Origin: Epilithonimonas caeni DSM 17710
GTDB lineage: Bacteria > Bacteroidota > Bacteroidia > Flavobacteriales > Weeksellaceae
DNA length: 64,000 nucleotides
Direction of reading: 5' to 3'
NCBI RefSeq assembly: GCF_000426465.1
Contig: NZ_AUFK01000013.1
Span: forward strand, 434,001-498,000
Shown: positions 1-8,893 of the stretch, in pieces
Numbering within the stretch: position 1 is the stretch's first letter
Layout: every line of letters starts with the position of its first letter
The notes under the pieces: model-generated
Seen by the model: only the letters and a program-made list of their open reading frames with translations
The model's database searches: none
What the model was told of the DNA's origin: nothing
Made by a program: the position numbers and the translations under genes

Positions 1-330
1 ACGCCGGGTTGTACGGCGGAGGCCTGTAATCTGAGAGACAATTATTCGGTTTTGAAACAGAAAGGTTATCAGCTATTGGGTGTCAGTGCGGATTCTGTGA
101 AACGTCAGAAAAATTTCAGTGATAAAAATGGATTACCGTTTGATGTGATTGCGGATGAAAATCATGATATCATTGACAAACTCGGAGTTTGGCAGCTGAA
201 GAAATTTATGGGAAGAGAGTTTATGGGAATCGTGAGAACGACTTTTGTTTTCGATGAAAACGGAATTTGTATTCAGGTTATTGAAAAAGTGAAAACCAAA
301 GACCACGCAGCTCAAATTTTAGACTTATAG
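1..330 (+). CDS. bcp: Thioredoxin-dependent peroxiredoxin, Bcp/PrxQ type (5' truncated by window)
   Basis: This cytoplasmic thiol peroxidase reduces hydrogen peroxide and organic peroxides with electrons from thioredoxin. The reading frame is open from base 1, so the start lies outside the window and 109 codons of a usual 150 or so are visible. The visible part opens with PGCTAEAC, the Bcp/PrxQ active site: the first cysteine (visible residue 4) is the peroxidatic one and the second (residue 9) the resolving one. The later stretch LLGVSADSV and the C-terminal half with FVFDENG also fit the family. The stop is at 328-330. The next gene is on the same strand 40 bases on and is not functionally related. 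Confidence 0.93.
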   Translation, partial: TPGCTAEACNLRDNYSVLKQKGYQLLGVSADSVKRQKNFSDKNGLPFDVIADENHDIIDKLGVWQLKKFMGREFMGIVRTTFVFDENGICIQVIEKVKTKDHAAQILDL

Positions 331-370
331 TTGTCACTTTAAGATTGATTGAAATTAAATAAACTTCTCT

Positions 371-1381
371 ATGAAGAAATATTTTTTATTATACTGTATT
401 TTGGTTTTCCAAATCTCTTATTCTCAGACTTTTAAAAATGATTCTATAAAACAATTTATTGATAAATCTTTTACATTAATAAAATCACATTCAATAAATG
501 TTGATGATTTGGAAATGATTAAAAGCGATTTGTATTCAAAATCTGAAAATCTTTCTTCGGTAGATGAATTAGCGCCTTTGTATGAGGATGTCTTTCAGAA
601 ATTAAATGACCATCACGGTGGTTTAAAATATAAGGGTAAAACATATGGCTGGAAAAAACCTTTAGCTTCTAACAATTTTTATTTGAAAGAAAAAATAAAA
701 ACTGAAAAGATGGTTCGAAGCAAAGTCATCGATAAAAAATATGGATATATACGAATCCCGGGTAATGATGATTTCTCTTTTAAAAAAGTTGATAGCATTT
801 CGGATGATATCATTTCACACATCAATGCTGTTAATTCGAATAAAATTAAAGGCTGGATTATTGACCTAAGATTGGATACGGGAGGAAATATGTATCCCAT
901 TCTTCTTGGTTTGAAGAACTTCATTGGAAATAATTTGGTATTTGGAGGCTTTAACGATGCTAAGAATCAATCTAGTGGGAAATGGGCAATATATCAGAAC
1001 AAAATGTTAATTGATGGAGTTGAGTTGGAAAGTAAGACAACTTTAAAAAATCCGATAAAAGAAACAACACCAATAATTATTTTGACAAGCTGTTATACGG
1101 CAAGTGCCGGGGAAATGACGGCTATTTCTTTTATTGGAAGAAATCGGACTTTTATAGTTGGAGAACCAACTGCAAATTACACTACCGCCGTGCAAGGTTT
1201 TAAGATCAATAATATTGCTGGTATTAATCTGTCTACAGACTATGTGATAGACAGAAATCAAAAAATCTATAAAAATAATATAATACCTGATTTTGAGATT
1301 ATAGGCGGCGATGATTTGGAAAACTTAAAAAATGACCGAAAAATTATTAAGGCTTTACAATTATTAAAAGAGATAAATTAG
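371..1381 (+). CDS. Secreted S41-family peptidase
   Basis: A probable periplasmic or lipid-free exported protease of 336 residues. Residues 1-19 form a signal peptide ending SYSQ. The S41 core starts with GYIRIP near 125-130, then GWIIDLRLDTGG at 161-172 and ILTSCYTASAGEM at 237-249, where Ser245 sits at the nucleophile position, followed by IVGEPT at 262-267. The Ctp-type catalytic lysine expected a little after GEPT is absent (the run there is ANYTTAVQGF), so it resembles the tricorn/IRBP-like branch and not the Ser-Lys dyad processing proteases. No PDZ domain is evident. It stands alone between bcp and a convergent minus-strand cluster. Substrate unknown. Confidence 0.85.
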   Translation: MKKYFLLYCILVFQISYSQTFKNDSIKQFIDKSFTLIKSHSINVDDLEMIKSDLYSKSENLSSVDELAPLYEDVFQKLNDHHGGLKYKGKTYGWKKPLASNNFYLKEKIKTEKMVRSKVIDKKYGYIRIPGNDDFSFKKVDSISDDIISHINAVNSNKIKGWIIDLRLDTGGNMYPILLGLKNFIGNNLVFGGFNDAKNQSSGKWAIYQNKMLIDGVELESKTTLKNPIKETTPIIILTSCYTASAGEMTAISFIGRNRTFIVGEPTANYTTAVQGFKINNIAGINLSTDYVIDRNQKIYKNNIIPDFEIIGGDDLENLKNDRKIIKALQLLKEIN

Positions 1382-1416
1382 AGATTGCCAACAATATCAC
1401 CGAGATTACAGAATAA

Positions 1417-1896
1417 TTATTTTATTGGAATCCAAATCTCTTCCTCTGCAGAATTATCATTCGGATTATAATTGTCTCCAAAAATCTCAAAATGTGGTCT
1501 GTCATCAACCTCGAATTGATTTTCCGGAATGAAATTTTGAAAAATATATCTGAAAATTTCCGGTCCGTTTTCCGCTTTTCCTTTGTAATTGAAAACCAAA
1601 TATTTCCCACTTTCTAATTCAAACGATTCAAAATCATTTGGAATATTATCGAAATCAGAAACCTCAGCCAGAGCATATTTTATGAAATATTGATCAGGCG
1701 TGAAATTCTCAGGATAGATTTGAAGCGAAAATAATTGACTGGAAATTCGGTTTGTGATCTCACTTCTTCTCATCATAAATTTTCTCCAGACAATTGGTGT
1801 TTTATCTTCCTGAAAAGAAGTTGTGATGCCGAACCCAATTAATTTCTTCGGTTCAATATTTTCAATGCGATGAGGTAGATTGAATTCAGTTTTCAT
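1417..1896 (-). CDS. GyrI-like / AraC effector-binding domain protein
   Basis: A 159-residue cytoplasmic protein that looks like a stand-alone GyrI-like small-molecule-binding domain. It begins with a beta strand around KKLIGFGITTSFQ, has a central ISSQLFSLQIY and FIKYALAEVSDF segment, then FELESGKYLVFNYKG (the strand typical of SOUL/GyrI folds) and ends with the FEIFGDNYNP...EEEIWIPIK signature of this family. There is no DNA-binding domain, so it is not an AraC regulator itself; such proteins bind or hydrolyse small ligands or act as anti-activators. It overlaps the preceding GNAT gene by 11 bases, which points to co-transcription with it and chaA. Confidence 0.75.
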   Translation of the reverse strand: MKTEFNLPHRIENIEPKKLIGFGITTSFQEDKTPIVWRKFMMRRSEITNRISSQLFSLQIYPENFTPDQYFIKYALAEVSDFDNIPNDFESFELESGKYLVFNYKGKAENGPEIFRYIFQNFIPENQFEVDDRPHFEIFGDNYNPNDNSAEEEIWIPIK

Positions 1897-2389
1897 AATA
1901 CATCAATTCCTCATCATCGTTAGGAATCGCTACCATTTTTCGGAACTTAAGCCCTAATTTTTCAATCAATTTTTGGGAAGAGTAATTGTCTTTTGTCGTA
2001 ATCGCAGAGATTTTATTAACTCCAAAATCAGTAGCGGCAACTTCTTTCAATTTGTTGGCAGATTCGTAAGCGAAGCCTTTTCCTTCATATTTTTCAAAAA
2101 AAGAAAAGCCGATATCCAGAACATCCAGACCTTCTCTTTCAAAAATCCCAACAGCACCAATTTTCGTGTTGTCCTCTTTCAAAATAACGACATAATTTCC
2201 GAACCCCAATTTTTCGATCTGGGGAAGGAATCGATTCTTGATATAGTTTTCCGCATCTTCTCTGGTGCGGAGATTTCGGTCACCAATATATTTGATGAAC
2301 GAAGGCATATTGTATAATTCGAGGAAAAAATCTGCGTCCTGTACTTCTGCAGATTTTAAAATCAGTCTTTCGGTTTCAAAAGTTTTCAT
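1886..2389 (-). CDS. GNAT family N-acetyltransferase (RimJ/RimL-like)
   Basis: A 167-residue acetyl-CoA-dependent N-acetyltransferase. It begins FETERLILKSAEVQDADFF, the usual opening of the RimJ/RimL-type Acetyltransf_3 group; the cofactor-binding strand and loop follow in KIGAVGIFER and DIGFSFFEKYEGKGFAYES (residues about 100-120), and the C-terminal SQKLIEKLGLKFRK helix is also typical. This group acetylates protein N-termini, amino sugars or small molecules; the substrate cannot be read from sequence. It is 18 bases downstream of chaA and overlaps the next gene by 11 bases, so the three are probably one transcript. Confidence 0.88.
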   Translation of the reverse strand: MKTFETERLILKSAEVQDADFFLELYNMPSFIKYIGDRNLRTREDAENYIKNRFLPQIEKLGFGNYVVILKEDNTKIGAVGIFEREGLDVLDIGFSFFEKYEGKGFAYESANKLKEVAATDFGVNKISAITTKDNYSSQKLIEKLGLKFRKMVAIPNDDEELMYYEN

Positions 2390-2407
2390 TCATCAAAAAT
2401 ATAAAAT

Positions 2408-3478
2408 TTAAGGAACGATGACGGTAAAAATGTAGGCAAAAAGATTGACCAAAAGAACAACGCCATACAGAATATTGGTTTTTCCCCTGTTCAGAGACAG
2501 CATTACCGTGTAAAGCGACAAGGCCAACAACACCATTGATTTGATGTCGAGTCCCAGAACTAAAGGCATTTCGTAAATAATAGAAACTACGGCCACGCAA
2601 GGGATCGTCAATCCAATACTGGCGATTGCAGAGCCCAAGGCCAAATTCAAACTTGTCTGGAATTGATTTCTTCTTGCGGCTTTTAAGGCCGCCATTCCTT
2701 CCGGTAAAAGGACGACTGCTGCAATGATAACGCCTACCAAGGCCTGAGGGGCTCCCAGATTATTAACCATACTTTCTATCTGCGGGGAAAGAGCTTTTGC
2801 AAGAAAAACAACAACACCCAAACAGATGATCAGAAATATCAAGCTCATTATACTTTCGAAATTGGTTGGTGGCTCTGCATGCGGTTCATTGTCATTCTCG
2901 GGTAAGAAATAATTTCTGTGTCTTACTGTTTGAACCATCAGAAATGTACTATAAATAATTAATGAAGCAATGGAGAAGAAGATCAATTGAGCTTTGCTGA
3001 AAGTTGCAGAGAGTTCGGTCGTGGTGTAATTGGGTAAAATCAAAGTCATTACGACGATAGCGACCAAGCTGATCAGTGCCATATTGCCGGAAGTTCGTGC
3101 GAAGAATTGTTCCTTGAATTTGATTCCACCGAGAAGGAGACATGCGCCAAGAATACCATTTAAAATTAACATCACTGCAGCGAAAACTGTATCTCTGGCC
3201 AATTTGTCGGTTTCCTTTCCACCTGCGACCATTAAGGAAACAATCAGTCCGACTTCCAAAACGGTGATTGCTATCGCTAAAATAATAGTTCCGAAAGGTT
3301 CGCCCACTTTATGCGCCACGACCTCGGCATGATGGACAGCTCCTAAAACCGACGTGATGAGTAGCAAACCACCCAAGCCGGCCAGCCAGCCATTATTGTC
3401 AACAAGACCGAAAGAATAATAAGCAAGAGATAATAAAGGAAAAATATAAGACCAGTGAAGTAAAGATTTCAAACTCAT
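2408..3478 (-). CDS. chaA: Calcium/proton antiporter ChaA
   Basis: An inner-membrane cation/proton exchanger of the CaCA superfamily, 356 residues with about eleven hydrophobic segments, the usual length for ChaA. The first alpha repeat is seen in GEPFGTIILAIAITVLEV (residues about 59-76), carrying the two acidic residues needed for cation exchange; the second in LPEGMAALKAARR and LNLALGSAIASIGLTIP (about 255-290). An acidic and charged loop near residues 195-210 (ENDNEPHAEPP) splits the two halves, as in the family. It would expel Ca2+ (and Na+/K+ at alkaline pH) in exchange for protons. It leads the minus-strand run chaA-GNAT-GyrI-like. Confidence 0.9.
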   Translation of the reverse strand: MSLKSLLHWSYIFPLLSLAYYSFGLVDNNGWLAGLGGLLLITSVLGAVHHAEVVAHKVGEPFGTIILAIAITVLEVGLIVSLMVAGGKETDKLARDTVFAAVMLILNGILGACLLLGGIKFKEQFFARTSGNMALISLVAIVVMTLILPNYTTTELSATFSKAQLIFFSIASLIIYSTFLMVQTVRHRNYFLPENDNEPHAEPPTNFESIMSLIFLIICLGVVVFLAKALSPQIESMVNNLGAPQALVGVIIAAVVLLPEGMAALKAARRNQFQTSLNLALGSAIASIGLTIPCVAVVSIIYEMPLVLGLDIKSMVLLALSLYTVMLSLNRGKTNILYGVVLLVNLFAYIFTVIVP

Positions 3479-3638
3479 AAAAAATGATTTCTCTAATTTA
3501 CAAAAAAATATTTTAGCAGTGTTTTCCGATTTTTATCCAACAAAAAAGCCACCAAACTGATTTCTTAAACCAGTTTAAGTTTTTCGAAGTCTACAAATCG
3601 GAATTTTGCTGAATATATTAATCAATAAAAATAATTTT

Positions 3639-4085
3639 ATGAGTAACAGATTAAATATTGCAAAAACTGATTCGGCGGCTTACAAGGCCATGCTTGGGTT
3701 GGTAAGTTATCTTCAGAACATTTCGCTAAATCATACTTGGCAGGAATTAATCAAGATAAGAGCTTCACAAATCAACGGTTGTGCACATTGTCTGGATTTG
3801 CATACCAGAGATGCTGTAAAATTGGGCGAAAAATCACAACGGATCTATCTTCTTAATGCTTGGCGAGAAGCGCTGGAACTATTCTCTTTTGAAGAGCAGG
3901 TTATCCTACAAATAACGGAAGAGATCACATTGGTTAACCAGAAAGGTCTATCAGAAGAAACTTATAACAAAGCAAAAAAGCTTTTTACAGAAAAACAAAT
4001 TGCTGAGATTATAATGACTGCAATTATAATTAATGCTTATAACAGAATCGGAATCAGTACGCTGATGCCAATTTCTAAAGGATAA
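3639..4085 (+). CDS. Carboxymuconolactone decarboxylase / AhpD-like protein
   Basis: A 148-residue all-helical protein of the AhpD/CMD superfamily. The core motif is NGCAHCLDLHTRDA, a CxxC pair followed by a histidine, the redox-active site of AhpD-type alkylhydroperoxidases; C-terminal LISA-like helices (IAEIIMTAIIINAYNRIG) complete the CMD fold. Likely role: peroxide defence or disulfide-linked reduction, though stand-alone members are poorly characterised. The frame is open from a TTG at 3606, but I chose ATG 3639, which gives the usual MSNRLNIAKTD start with the expected family length. It is isolated: the gene on each side is on the other strand. Confidence 0.88.
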   Translation: MSNRLNIAKTDSAAYKAMLGLVSYLQNISLNHTWQELIKIRASQINGCAHCLDLHTRDAVKLGEKSQRIYLLNAWREALELFSFEEQVILQITEEITLVNQKGLSEETYNKAKKLFTEKQIAEIIMTAIIINAYNRIGISTLMPISKG

Positions 4086-4087
4086 TT

Positions 4088-4113
4088 AAAAAAGCCACCA
4101 AAATAGGTGGCTT
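4088..4113 (-). terminator. Rho-independent terminator for the S46 peptidase gene
   Basis: An 8-bp perfect stem (4092-4099 with 4106-4113, arms AAGCCACC/GGTGGCTT) with a 6-base loop. Read on the minus strand it is followed by six T residues (4088-4093), which places it 20 bases beyond the stop of the minus-strand peptidase. On the plus strand it lacks a T tract, so it serves the AhpD-like gene only weakly. Confidence 0.75.
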
Positions 4114-4133
4114 ATATGATAATTGATAAAAAA

Positions 4134-6266
4134 TTATTTTACCAAGGTCAACTCGCTGATCAATCTTGTTGCACCGGCGTATTTGTCAATAATCCAAAGA
4201 ACGTACCGAACGTCAACGTTGATGGTTCTCTGTAATTTTGGTTCGAAAACGATATCGCCGCTCAAAGCTTCACTGTTTCCGTCGAAAGCAAGACCGATAA
4301 GATTTCCATATCCATCAATGATTGGAGAACCGGAGTTTCCACCCGTGATGTCATTATTAGACAAGAAGTTAATTGGCATAAATCCTTCTTTGTCTGCATA
4401 TTGGCCATAATCTTTTTTCCTGGCAAGGTCCAGAACTTTTTTAGGCAGGTCAAACTCTTCGTCGCCTTTTTTGTATTTGGCAACCATGCCGTTTATGTCT
4501 GTATAATAGTTTTCTTTGATGCCTTTGTAGTTTCTGTCTTCTCTTACAGGAAGTGTTTCGATTGTTCCATAAGTTAATCGCATTGTAGAGTTGGCATCCG
4601 GATAGAATACTTTTTCTGGTTGGGCTTTTCTAAGACCATCTAAGAAAAGCCTGCTGTTTTTAGCAAAATTTTCATCGATTTTGGAATACTTCTCATTGCT
4701 CAATTTTTGATCTTCAACAATTCCATTTGCGAATTGTCTCAATTTATCAGCATCGATTTTCAATCTGTCAGGATTTTCCACGAAAGCCAAAGCCGATTTT
4801 TTATTTGCAAAAATAGAAGAGAAAGCCAAAGTAGAAAGGCTGTTCACATCAGCAGCTAAAATTGTTGGAGAAGCAAATTCTTTAGACACTTTTGTTTTGT
4901 AAAGATTAGCTAATGAGTTAAGCATTTCTCCTTCTACATTATCATGGAAACCATCATAAGCTTTTTCTACAGCATCCAGAACTTTCGGCTTCATAGCCGT
5001 TTTTCCGGCTTCATCTTGGTCAGCGTAGGTTTTGAAAAGGCTTCCTAATTGATAAGCTGTGGCAATATAATGTGCATTTCTTTGTAAGATCCCTCCGTAA
5101 TTACGCTCTACATTCCTTCCGGAGATTTGCTTGTAATAAGTTTGTATTTCAGGTAAAACACTATAATAGGTCTGCTCATTTGGAGACTGAGCTGCCCATT
5201 GATTATAGATTTGCTCCGTTTTTTGTTTTTCGGCAACTGTTCCGTTTTTCTTTACAGCATCAATCGTTCCTTGTCTGTTTTTCCAATAATTGGCAACACT
5301 TGCATACTGAGATGCATAATCCAACTGGGTTGCTTTGTCTTTATCCATATATTTTTTCAAAACATCCATAGCCAGTTTAGACGCTTCTACCCAAGCCGGA
5401 TAATCTTTGTCGACCATTTGTTCGATTCCGTAAGAGGTCAAATAACGATTGGTTCTTCCTGGATATCCAAGAATCATTGCAAAATCGCCAGGCTTGTAAC
5501 CTTTAAGGGAAATTGGTAAATGGTGTTTTGGCTTCAGAGGAACATTGGTTTCAGAATATTCTGCTGGATTTCCGTTGGCATCTGCATAAGCACGGAAAAC
5601 GGTGAAATCTGCTGTGTGTCTTGGCCATTCCCAGTTGTCTGTGTCGCCACCGAATTTTCCTAATGATGAAGGAGGAGCTCCAACCAATCTGATATCTTTG
5701 TAGTCCTGATAGACAAAATAATAGAACTCGTTTCCATTGAAGAAATCTCTTACTACAACAGTGTATTTTCCGTTCTCGGAATTTTCTGTCTGGATAGCTT
5801 TGTATTCTGCATCGATAACCGCTTTTCTGTCAGCAGCCGACATATTGTTGTTAAGTTTTGCATTGATTCTTGCAGAAACGTCATCCATTCTTACAAGGAA
5901 TCTTATGTAAAGACCTTTAGCATTGAATTCTTCATTCGGTTTCATTGCCCAGAATCCATTCTTCAAGTAATCTTTTTCAGGTGTGGAAGCCGCAGCAACA
6001 GCGTCATAACCACAGTGGTGATTGGTAAAGATCAAGCCTTGGTCAGAAACCATTTCACCAGTACAAAAACCACCGAAACTTACGATAGCGTCCTTCAGAC
6101 TGGAATTGTTCACGGAATAAATTTCTTCCGGCGTCAAATGCAGGCCTTCTTTCTGCATATCAACACCGTTCAGACGTTTTACAAGCATCAGAAGCCACAT
6201 ACCTTCATCCGCTCTCATCTGAGCATAACCCAAAATCAAGGTCAATACTAAAAATATTTTTTTCAT
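4134..6266 (-). CDS. S46 family dipeptidyl peptidase, DPP7-like
   Basis: An exported serine exopeptidase of 710 residues that cuts dipeptides from the N-terminus of oligopeptides in the periplasm; peptide-fermenting Bacteroidota use it for nutrition. A signal peptide spans about residues 1-19. The chymotrypsin-like triad is visible: His83/84 in TNHHCGY, Asp220 in HTADFTVFR and Ser645 in GGNSGSP. The residue 18 positions after the serine decides specificity in S46: Arg gives DPP11 (Asp/Glu at P1), Gly gives DPP7 (hydrophobic P1). Here it is Gly663 in GLAFDGN, so DPP7 is the better call. Full length, single gene, with its own terminator. Confidence 0.9.
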   Translation of the reverse strand: MKKIFLVLTLILGYAQMRADEGMWLLMLVKRLNGVDMQKEGLHLTPEEIYSVNNSSLKDAIVSFGGFCTGEMVSDQGLIFTNHHCGYDAVAAASTPEKDYLKNGFWAMKPNEEFNAKGLYIRFLVRMDDVSARINAKLNNNMSAADRKAVIDAEYKAIQTENSENGKYTVVVRDFFNGNEFYYFVYQDYKDIRLVGAPPSSLGKFGGDTDNWEWPRHTADFTVFRAYADANGNPAEYSETNVPLKPKHHLPISLKGYKPGDFAMILGYPGRTNRYLTSYGIEQMVDKDYPAWVEASKLAMDVLKKYMDKDKATQLDYASQYASVANYWKNRQGTIDAVKKNGTVAEKQKTEQIYNQWAAQSPNEQTYYSVLPEIQTYYKQISGRNVERNYGGILQRNAHYIATAYQLGSLFKTYADQDEAGKTAMKPKVLDAVEKAYDGFHDNVEGEMLNSLANLYKTKVSKEFASPTILAADVNSLSTLAFSSIFANKKSALAFVENPDRLKIDADKLRQFANGIVEDQKLSNEKYSKIDENFAKNSRLFLDGLRKAQPEKVFYPDANSTMRLTYGTIETLPVREDRNYKGIKENYYTDINGMVAKYKKGDEEFDLPKKVLDLARKKDYGQYADKEGFMPINFLSNNDITGGNSGSPIIDGYGNLIGLAFDGNSEALSGDIVFEPKLQRTINVDVRYVLWIIDKYAGATRLISELTLVK

Positions 6267-6353
6267 AGAGAATTATTTTAATGGGCTAATTTAATCATTA
6301 TTTTAAATCTAAGTGGTACGAATTTGGCTAAGAAACTGGGTAAATATCGAGTA

Positions 6354-6791
6354 ATGAAAAATATCAGAGTAGTAGGGATCTTATTAATGACAATGTTTTT
6401 AATTTTTTCCTGTAAAACGAACAAAACTATGGCCTCAACGGAACAAAATATTCACAGAAAATGGATGCTTGTTGAATATAAAGATTTCACAAAACAAGAG
6501 CTGACAAAACTGGAAGCTTATATGGATTTGAGTAAAAGACCTGAAGCTCCGAATCAATATGGTGCAAAAATGGGCTGTAACGGAATGTTTTTCACAGCAG
6601 AATTTGATAAAGGAAAGGCAAAATTTTCAGGCGTTGGCTCCACAATGATGTATTGTGATGGAAGGATGAAGTTGGAGGAACTATTCGGAAAAGATCTGCC
6701 GAATATCGATCAGTACAAAATTGAAGGACATTTCTTAACTTTAACGGATGGAAAATCAACAATGAAATTTGTGGCTGCAGACTGGGATTGA
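6354..6791 (+). CDS. META-domain (HslJ-like) lipoprotein
   Basis: A 145-residue lipoprotein. Starting at ATG 6354 gives a compact signal peptide with lipobox FLIFSC, so Cys20 would be lipidated; an upstream ATG at 6324 would only add ten charged residues in front and is rejected. The remainder is a META domain as in HslJ: RKWMLVEY near the N-terminus, the MGCNGMFF motif (around residue 77-84) and GHFLTLTDGKSTMKFV at the end. The two cysteines (in MGCNG and MMYCDG) match the conserved META pair. HslJ proteins are linked to heat shock and novobiocin resistance; the biochemical role is not known. Confidence 0.85.
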   Translation: MKNIRVVGILLMTMFLIFSCKTNKTMASTEQNIHRKWMLVEYKDFTKQELTKLEAYMDLSKRPEAPNQYGAKMGCNGMFFTAEFDKGKAKFSGVGSTMMYCDGRMKLEELFGKDLPNIDQYKIEGHFLTLTDGKSTMKFVAADWD

Positions 6792-6906
6792 TAAAGAAAC
6801 AAGAGAAAAGTAAAAAGTCTCAAACAAAATAGATCCAAAATAAATTAATTATGAAATCGTAGATTCCATATTTTCCCTTAAAAAAAACAATAAAAAATAT
6901 TTACAT

Positions 6907-7317
6907 ATGAAAAGAAGTGCAAAAGCTGTCTGGAAAGGAACAGTAAAAGACGGAAGCGGTGTTTTAACGACTCAGAGCACAACACTTAACGAGACTCAAT
7001 ATTCTTTCAAAAGCAGATTCGAGGAAGGTGTTGGGACCAATCCGGAAGAATTGTTGGCAGCAGCCCATGCAGGTTGTTTTACAATGAAGACTTCGGCTTT
7101 GTTGACAGAAGCTGGTTATAACCCGGAAAATTTGGAAACCGATTGCAAAATCAGTTTGGTAGATGGAAAAATTACTTTGTCAGAATTGACGTTGACTGCA
7201 AAGATCCCGGGAATCTCAGAAGATGATTTCCAGAAAATCGCAAAAGATGCCAAAGAAAATTGCCCGGTAAGTCAGGCTTTCAGTTTCGAAAAAACATTGA
7301 CGGCAACTTTGGTTTAA
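6907..7317 (+). CDS. osmC: OsmC family peroxiredoxin
   Basis: A 136-residue cytoplasmic peroxidase of the OsmC subfamily (not Ohr), matching the usual length. Organic hydroperoxides are reduced through two cysteines: Cys57 in AAAHAGCFTM and Cys119 in ENCPVSQAF, both in the expected contexts. The N-terminal WKGTVKDGSGVL and GTNPEELL segments are standard for the group. It is followed at once by a convergent regulator gene; the 10-base gap holds a small shared hairpin. Expression in other bacteria is osmotically or stationary-phase induced, but no regulatory site is evident here. Confidence 0.94.
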   Translation: MKRSAKAVWKGTVKDGSGVLTTQSTTLNETQYSFKSRFEEGVGTNPEELLAAAHAGCFTMKTSALLTEAGYNPENLETDCKISLVDGKITLSELTLTAKIPGISEDDFQKIAKDAKENCPVSQAFSFEKTLTATLV

Positions 7318-7331
7318 CTAAACCAATTTAA
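7309..7331. terminator. Short shared hairpin between convergent osmC and TPR regulator
   Basis: A 7-bp inverted repeat (TTGGTTT 7309-7315, AAACCAA 7320-7326) with loop AACT overlaps the osmC stop codon. The following T-rich run is weak on both strands, so termination efficiency is doubtful. Confidence 0.35.
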
Positions 7332-8893
7332 TATTTGATCAAAAAGTTATTGAGACTTTCCGAATTGGAGAGTCTCAGTTTTTTTCTAAGCCTGGACCTC
7401 GCAACGACAATGCTGTGGGGACTTTGGTGTGTAATGTCGGAAATTTCTTTAGAAGATAAATTAAGCTTGAGAAAAGCGCAGAGTCTCAATTCGTTCTTGG
7501 TAAGGTCAGGGAACTCGCTAAGTAATTTCTTATAGAAACCTTCCTCAGTTTCCATAAAAATCTTTTCAAATTCTGCCTTCCCAAAACTTTTGGAACTTTT
7601 TCTAAGGTCGGCTAAGATATTCGAAATTTTATTGTCAGATGTTTCTGTTCCGGAATTCAGTTCGCTCAACTCTTTTTGAGTGAATTGGAGAACCTCGGAA
7701 GTTTGCAGCATTTGGATGGCGCTATTTGTGAGTTCTTTATTCTTCTCTTCTAATTTCTTGGCCAATAATTCGTTTTCAGCAACTCTTTTGGCGGTTTTAT
7801 TTTTCTGTAATTGGAATAACAAAAAGATGATAACGGAGAAGGACAAGAGCAAAACGATTCCAAAAATAAAAAATCGCTCTCTTTTGGTTTGAGAAGCTAA
7901 AAGCTCATTTTGCGTCATTTTTTCATTGAACTCGATTTCCAATCGGTTAACTTTCTTTTCATTTTCCTGATTGATGGAAGCTTCGGATAAAGATTTCGCG
8001 GTGTGCAGATATTGCAAAGCATTTTTGTAATCCTTTTCTTTTTCGAATAGCTTTACTAAACTTTCTGATGAATAGAGCTTAATGTCGGAAAAACTACTCC
8101 TGTCAGCGATATTATAAGCGTTTTTCAAATAATATAATGCAGAATCCCTGTTATTTAGATCATCGAGATTGATCTTTCCAAGAATATTATAAAGACTTGC
8201 TATATCGTAGGGCGATTTGATCTTCTTTGCCAAAGTTATGCCTTGTCTCAAGTTTTCTACGGCAGTGTCGGTTTCCTTTAATTTCAGATTTACGTTGGCA
8301 ATATTCTCATAGGCCATAATAATATTAAGCGTGTCTTTTGAAGCCGTATTCCGATTCTTGAACTCCTTCAGCATTTCCAGTGCTCTTGCATAATTGCCTT
8401 GTTCTTTTTCCAGGACTGCGAGATTGTTGTAAATGATAGAACCTTCTACGGATTTGTCGCTTGCTTTGCTGTTTTCAAAATTTTTAAGTGATTGTTCCCA
8501 AAATTGCCGTGCTTTCTTATAATTTCCCATCAGATAATAACAGCCTCCAATGTTGTTCAGAATAGAATAAGAGTCTCGGGACTCTGTTTTGTTGTTGATT
8601 TCTAATCCTTTGTAATAATAATTAAGTGCTTGGTAATAAGATTCTTGGTCTTTGTATGTGTTTCCTGCTGTAACGTAAAGGCTGATTTTTGTACTGTCGG
8701 CCAACTTGTTTTCCAGTTTAAGAGCTTCTTGCAGATAACTCATCGCTTTAGTTCTGTTTGTCTGCATATAATCCACCGTTTGCTTCAGAAGAGTAGATGC
8801 ATATTTGTCCGGGTCCTTGGAAAGACCGGTTTGACCGGAAACAAATATCAGATTAAAAGCTAAAAAAACACAAAAAGCCCAACGCATTTTCAA
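7328..8893 (-). CDS. Membrane TPR regulator with C-terminal LuxR-like HTH
   Basis: A 521-residue protein with the Bacteroidota architecture of a periplasmic TPR sensor joined across the membrane to a DNA-binding domain. Residues 1-20 form a signal peptide; about residues 30-325 hold at least six TPR units (for example the GNYKKARQFWEQSL and GNYARALEMLKEF helices); residues 339-361 are one membrane span; 362-412 look like a coiled coil; and 462-521 carry a helix-turn-helix with LTKNELRLCAFLKLNLSSKEI and VVARSRLRKKL, similar to LuxR/GerE. No kinase or receiver domain is present, so the signal would pass directly through the membrane. Targets unknown; osmC and the T9SS gene are neighbours. Confidence 0.82.
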   Translation of the reverse strand: MKMRWAFCVFLAFNLIFVSGQTGLSKDPDKYASTLLKQTVDYMQTNRTKAMSYLQEALKLENKLADSTKISLYVTAGNTYKDQESYYQALNYYYKGLEINNKTESRDSYSILNNIGGCYYLMGNYKKARQFWEQSLKNFENSKASDKSVEGSIIYNNLAVLEKEQGNYARALEMLKEFKNRNTASKDTLNIIMAYENIANVNLKLKETDTAVENLRQGITLAKKIKSPYDIASLYNILGKINLDDLNNRDSALYYLKNAYNIADRSSFSDIKLYSSESLVKLFEKEKDYKNALQYLHTAKSLSEASINQENEKKVNRLEIEFNEKMTQNELLASQTKRERFFIFGIVLLLSFSVIIFLLFQLQKNKTAKRVAENELLAKKLEEKNKELTNSAIQMLQTSEVLQFTQKELSELNSGTETSDNKISNILADLRKSSKSFGKAEFEKIFMETEEGFYKKLLSEFPDLTKNELRLCAFLKLNLSSKEISDITHQSPHSIVVARSRLRKKLRLSNSESLNNFLIKY

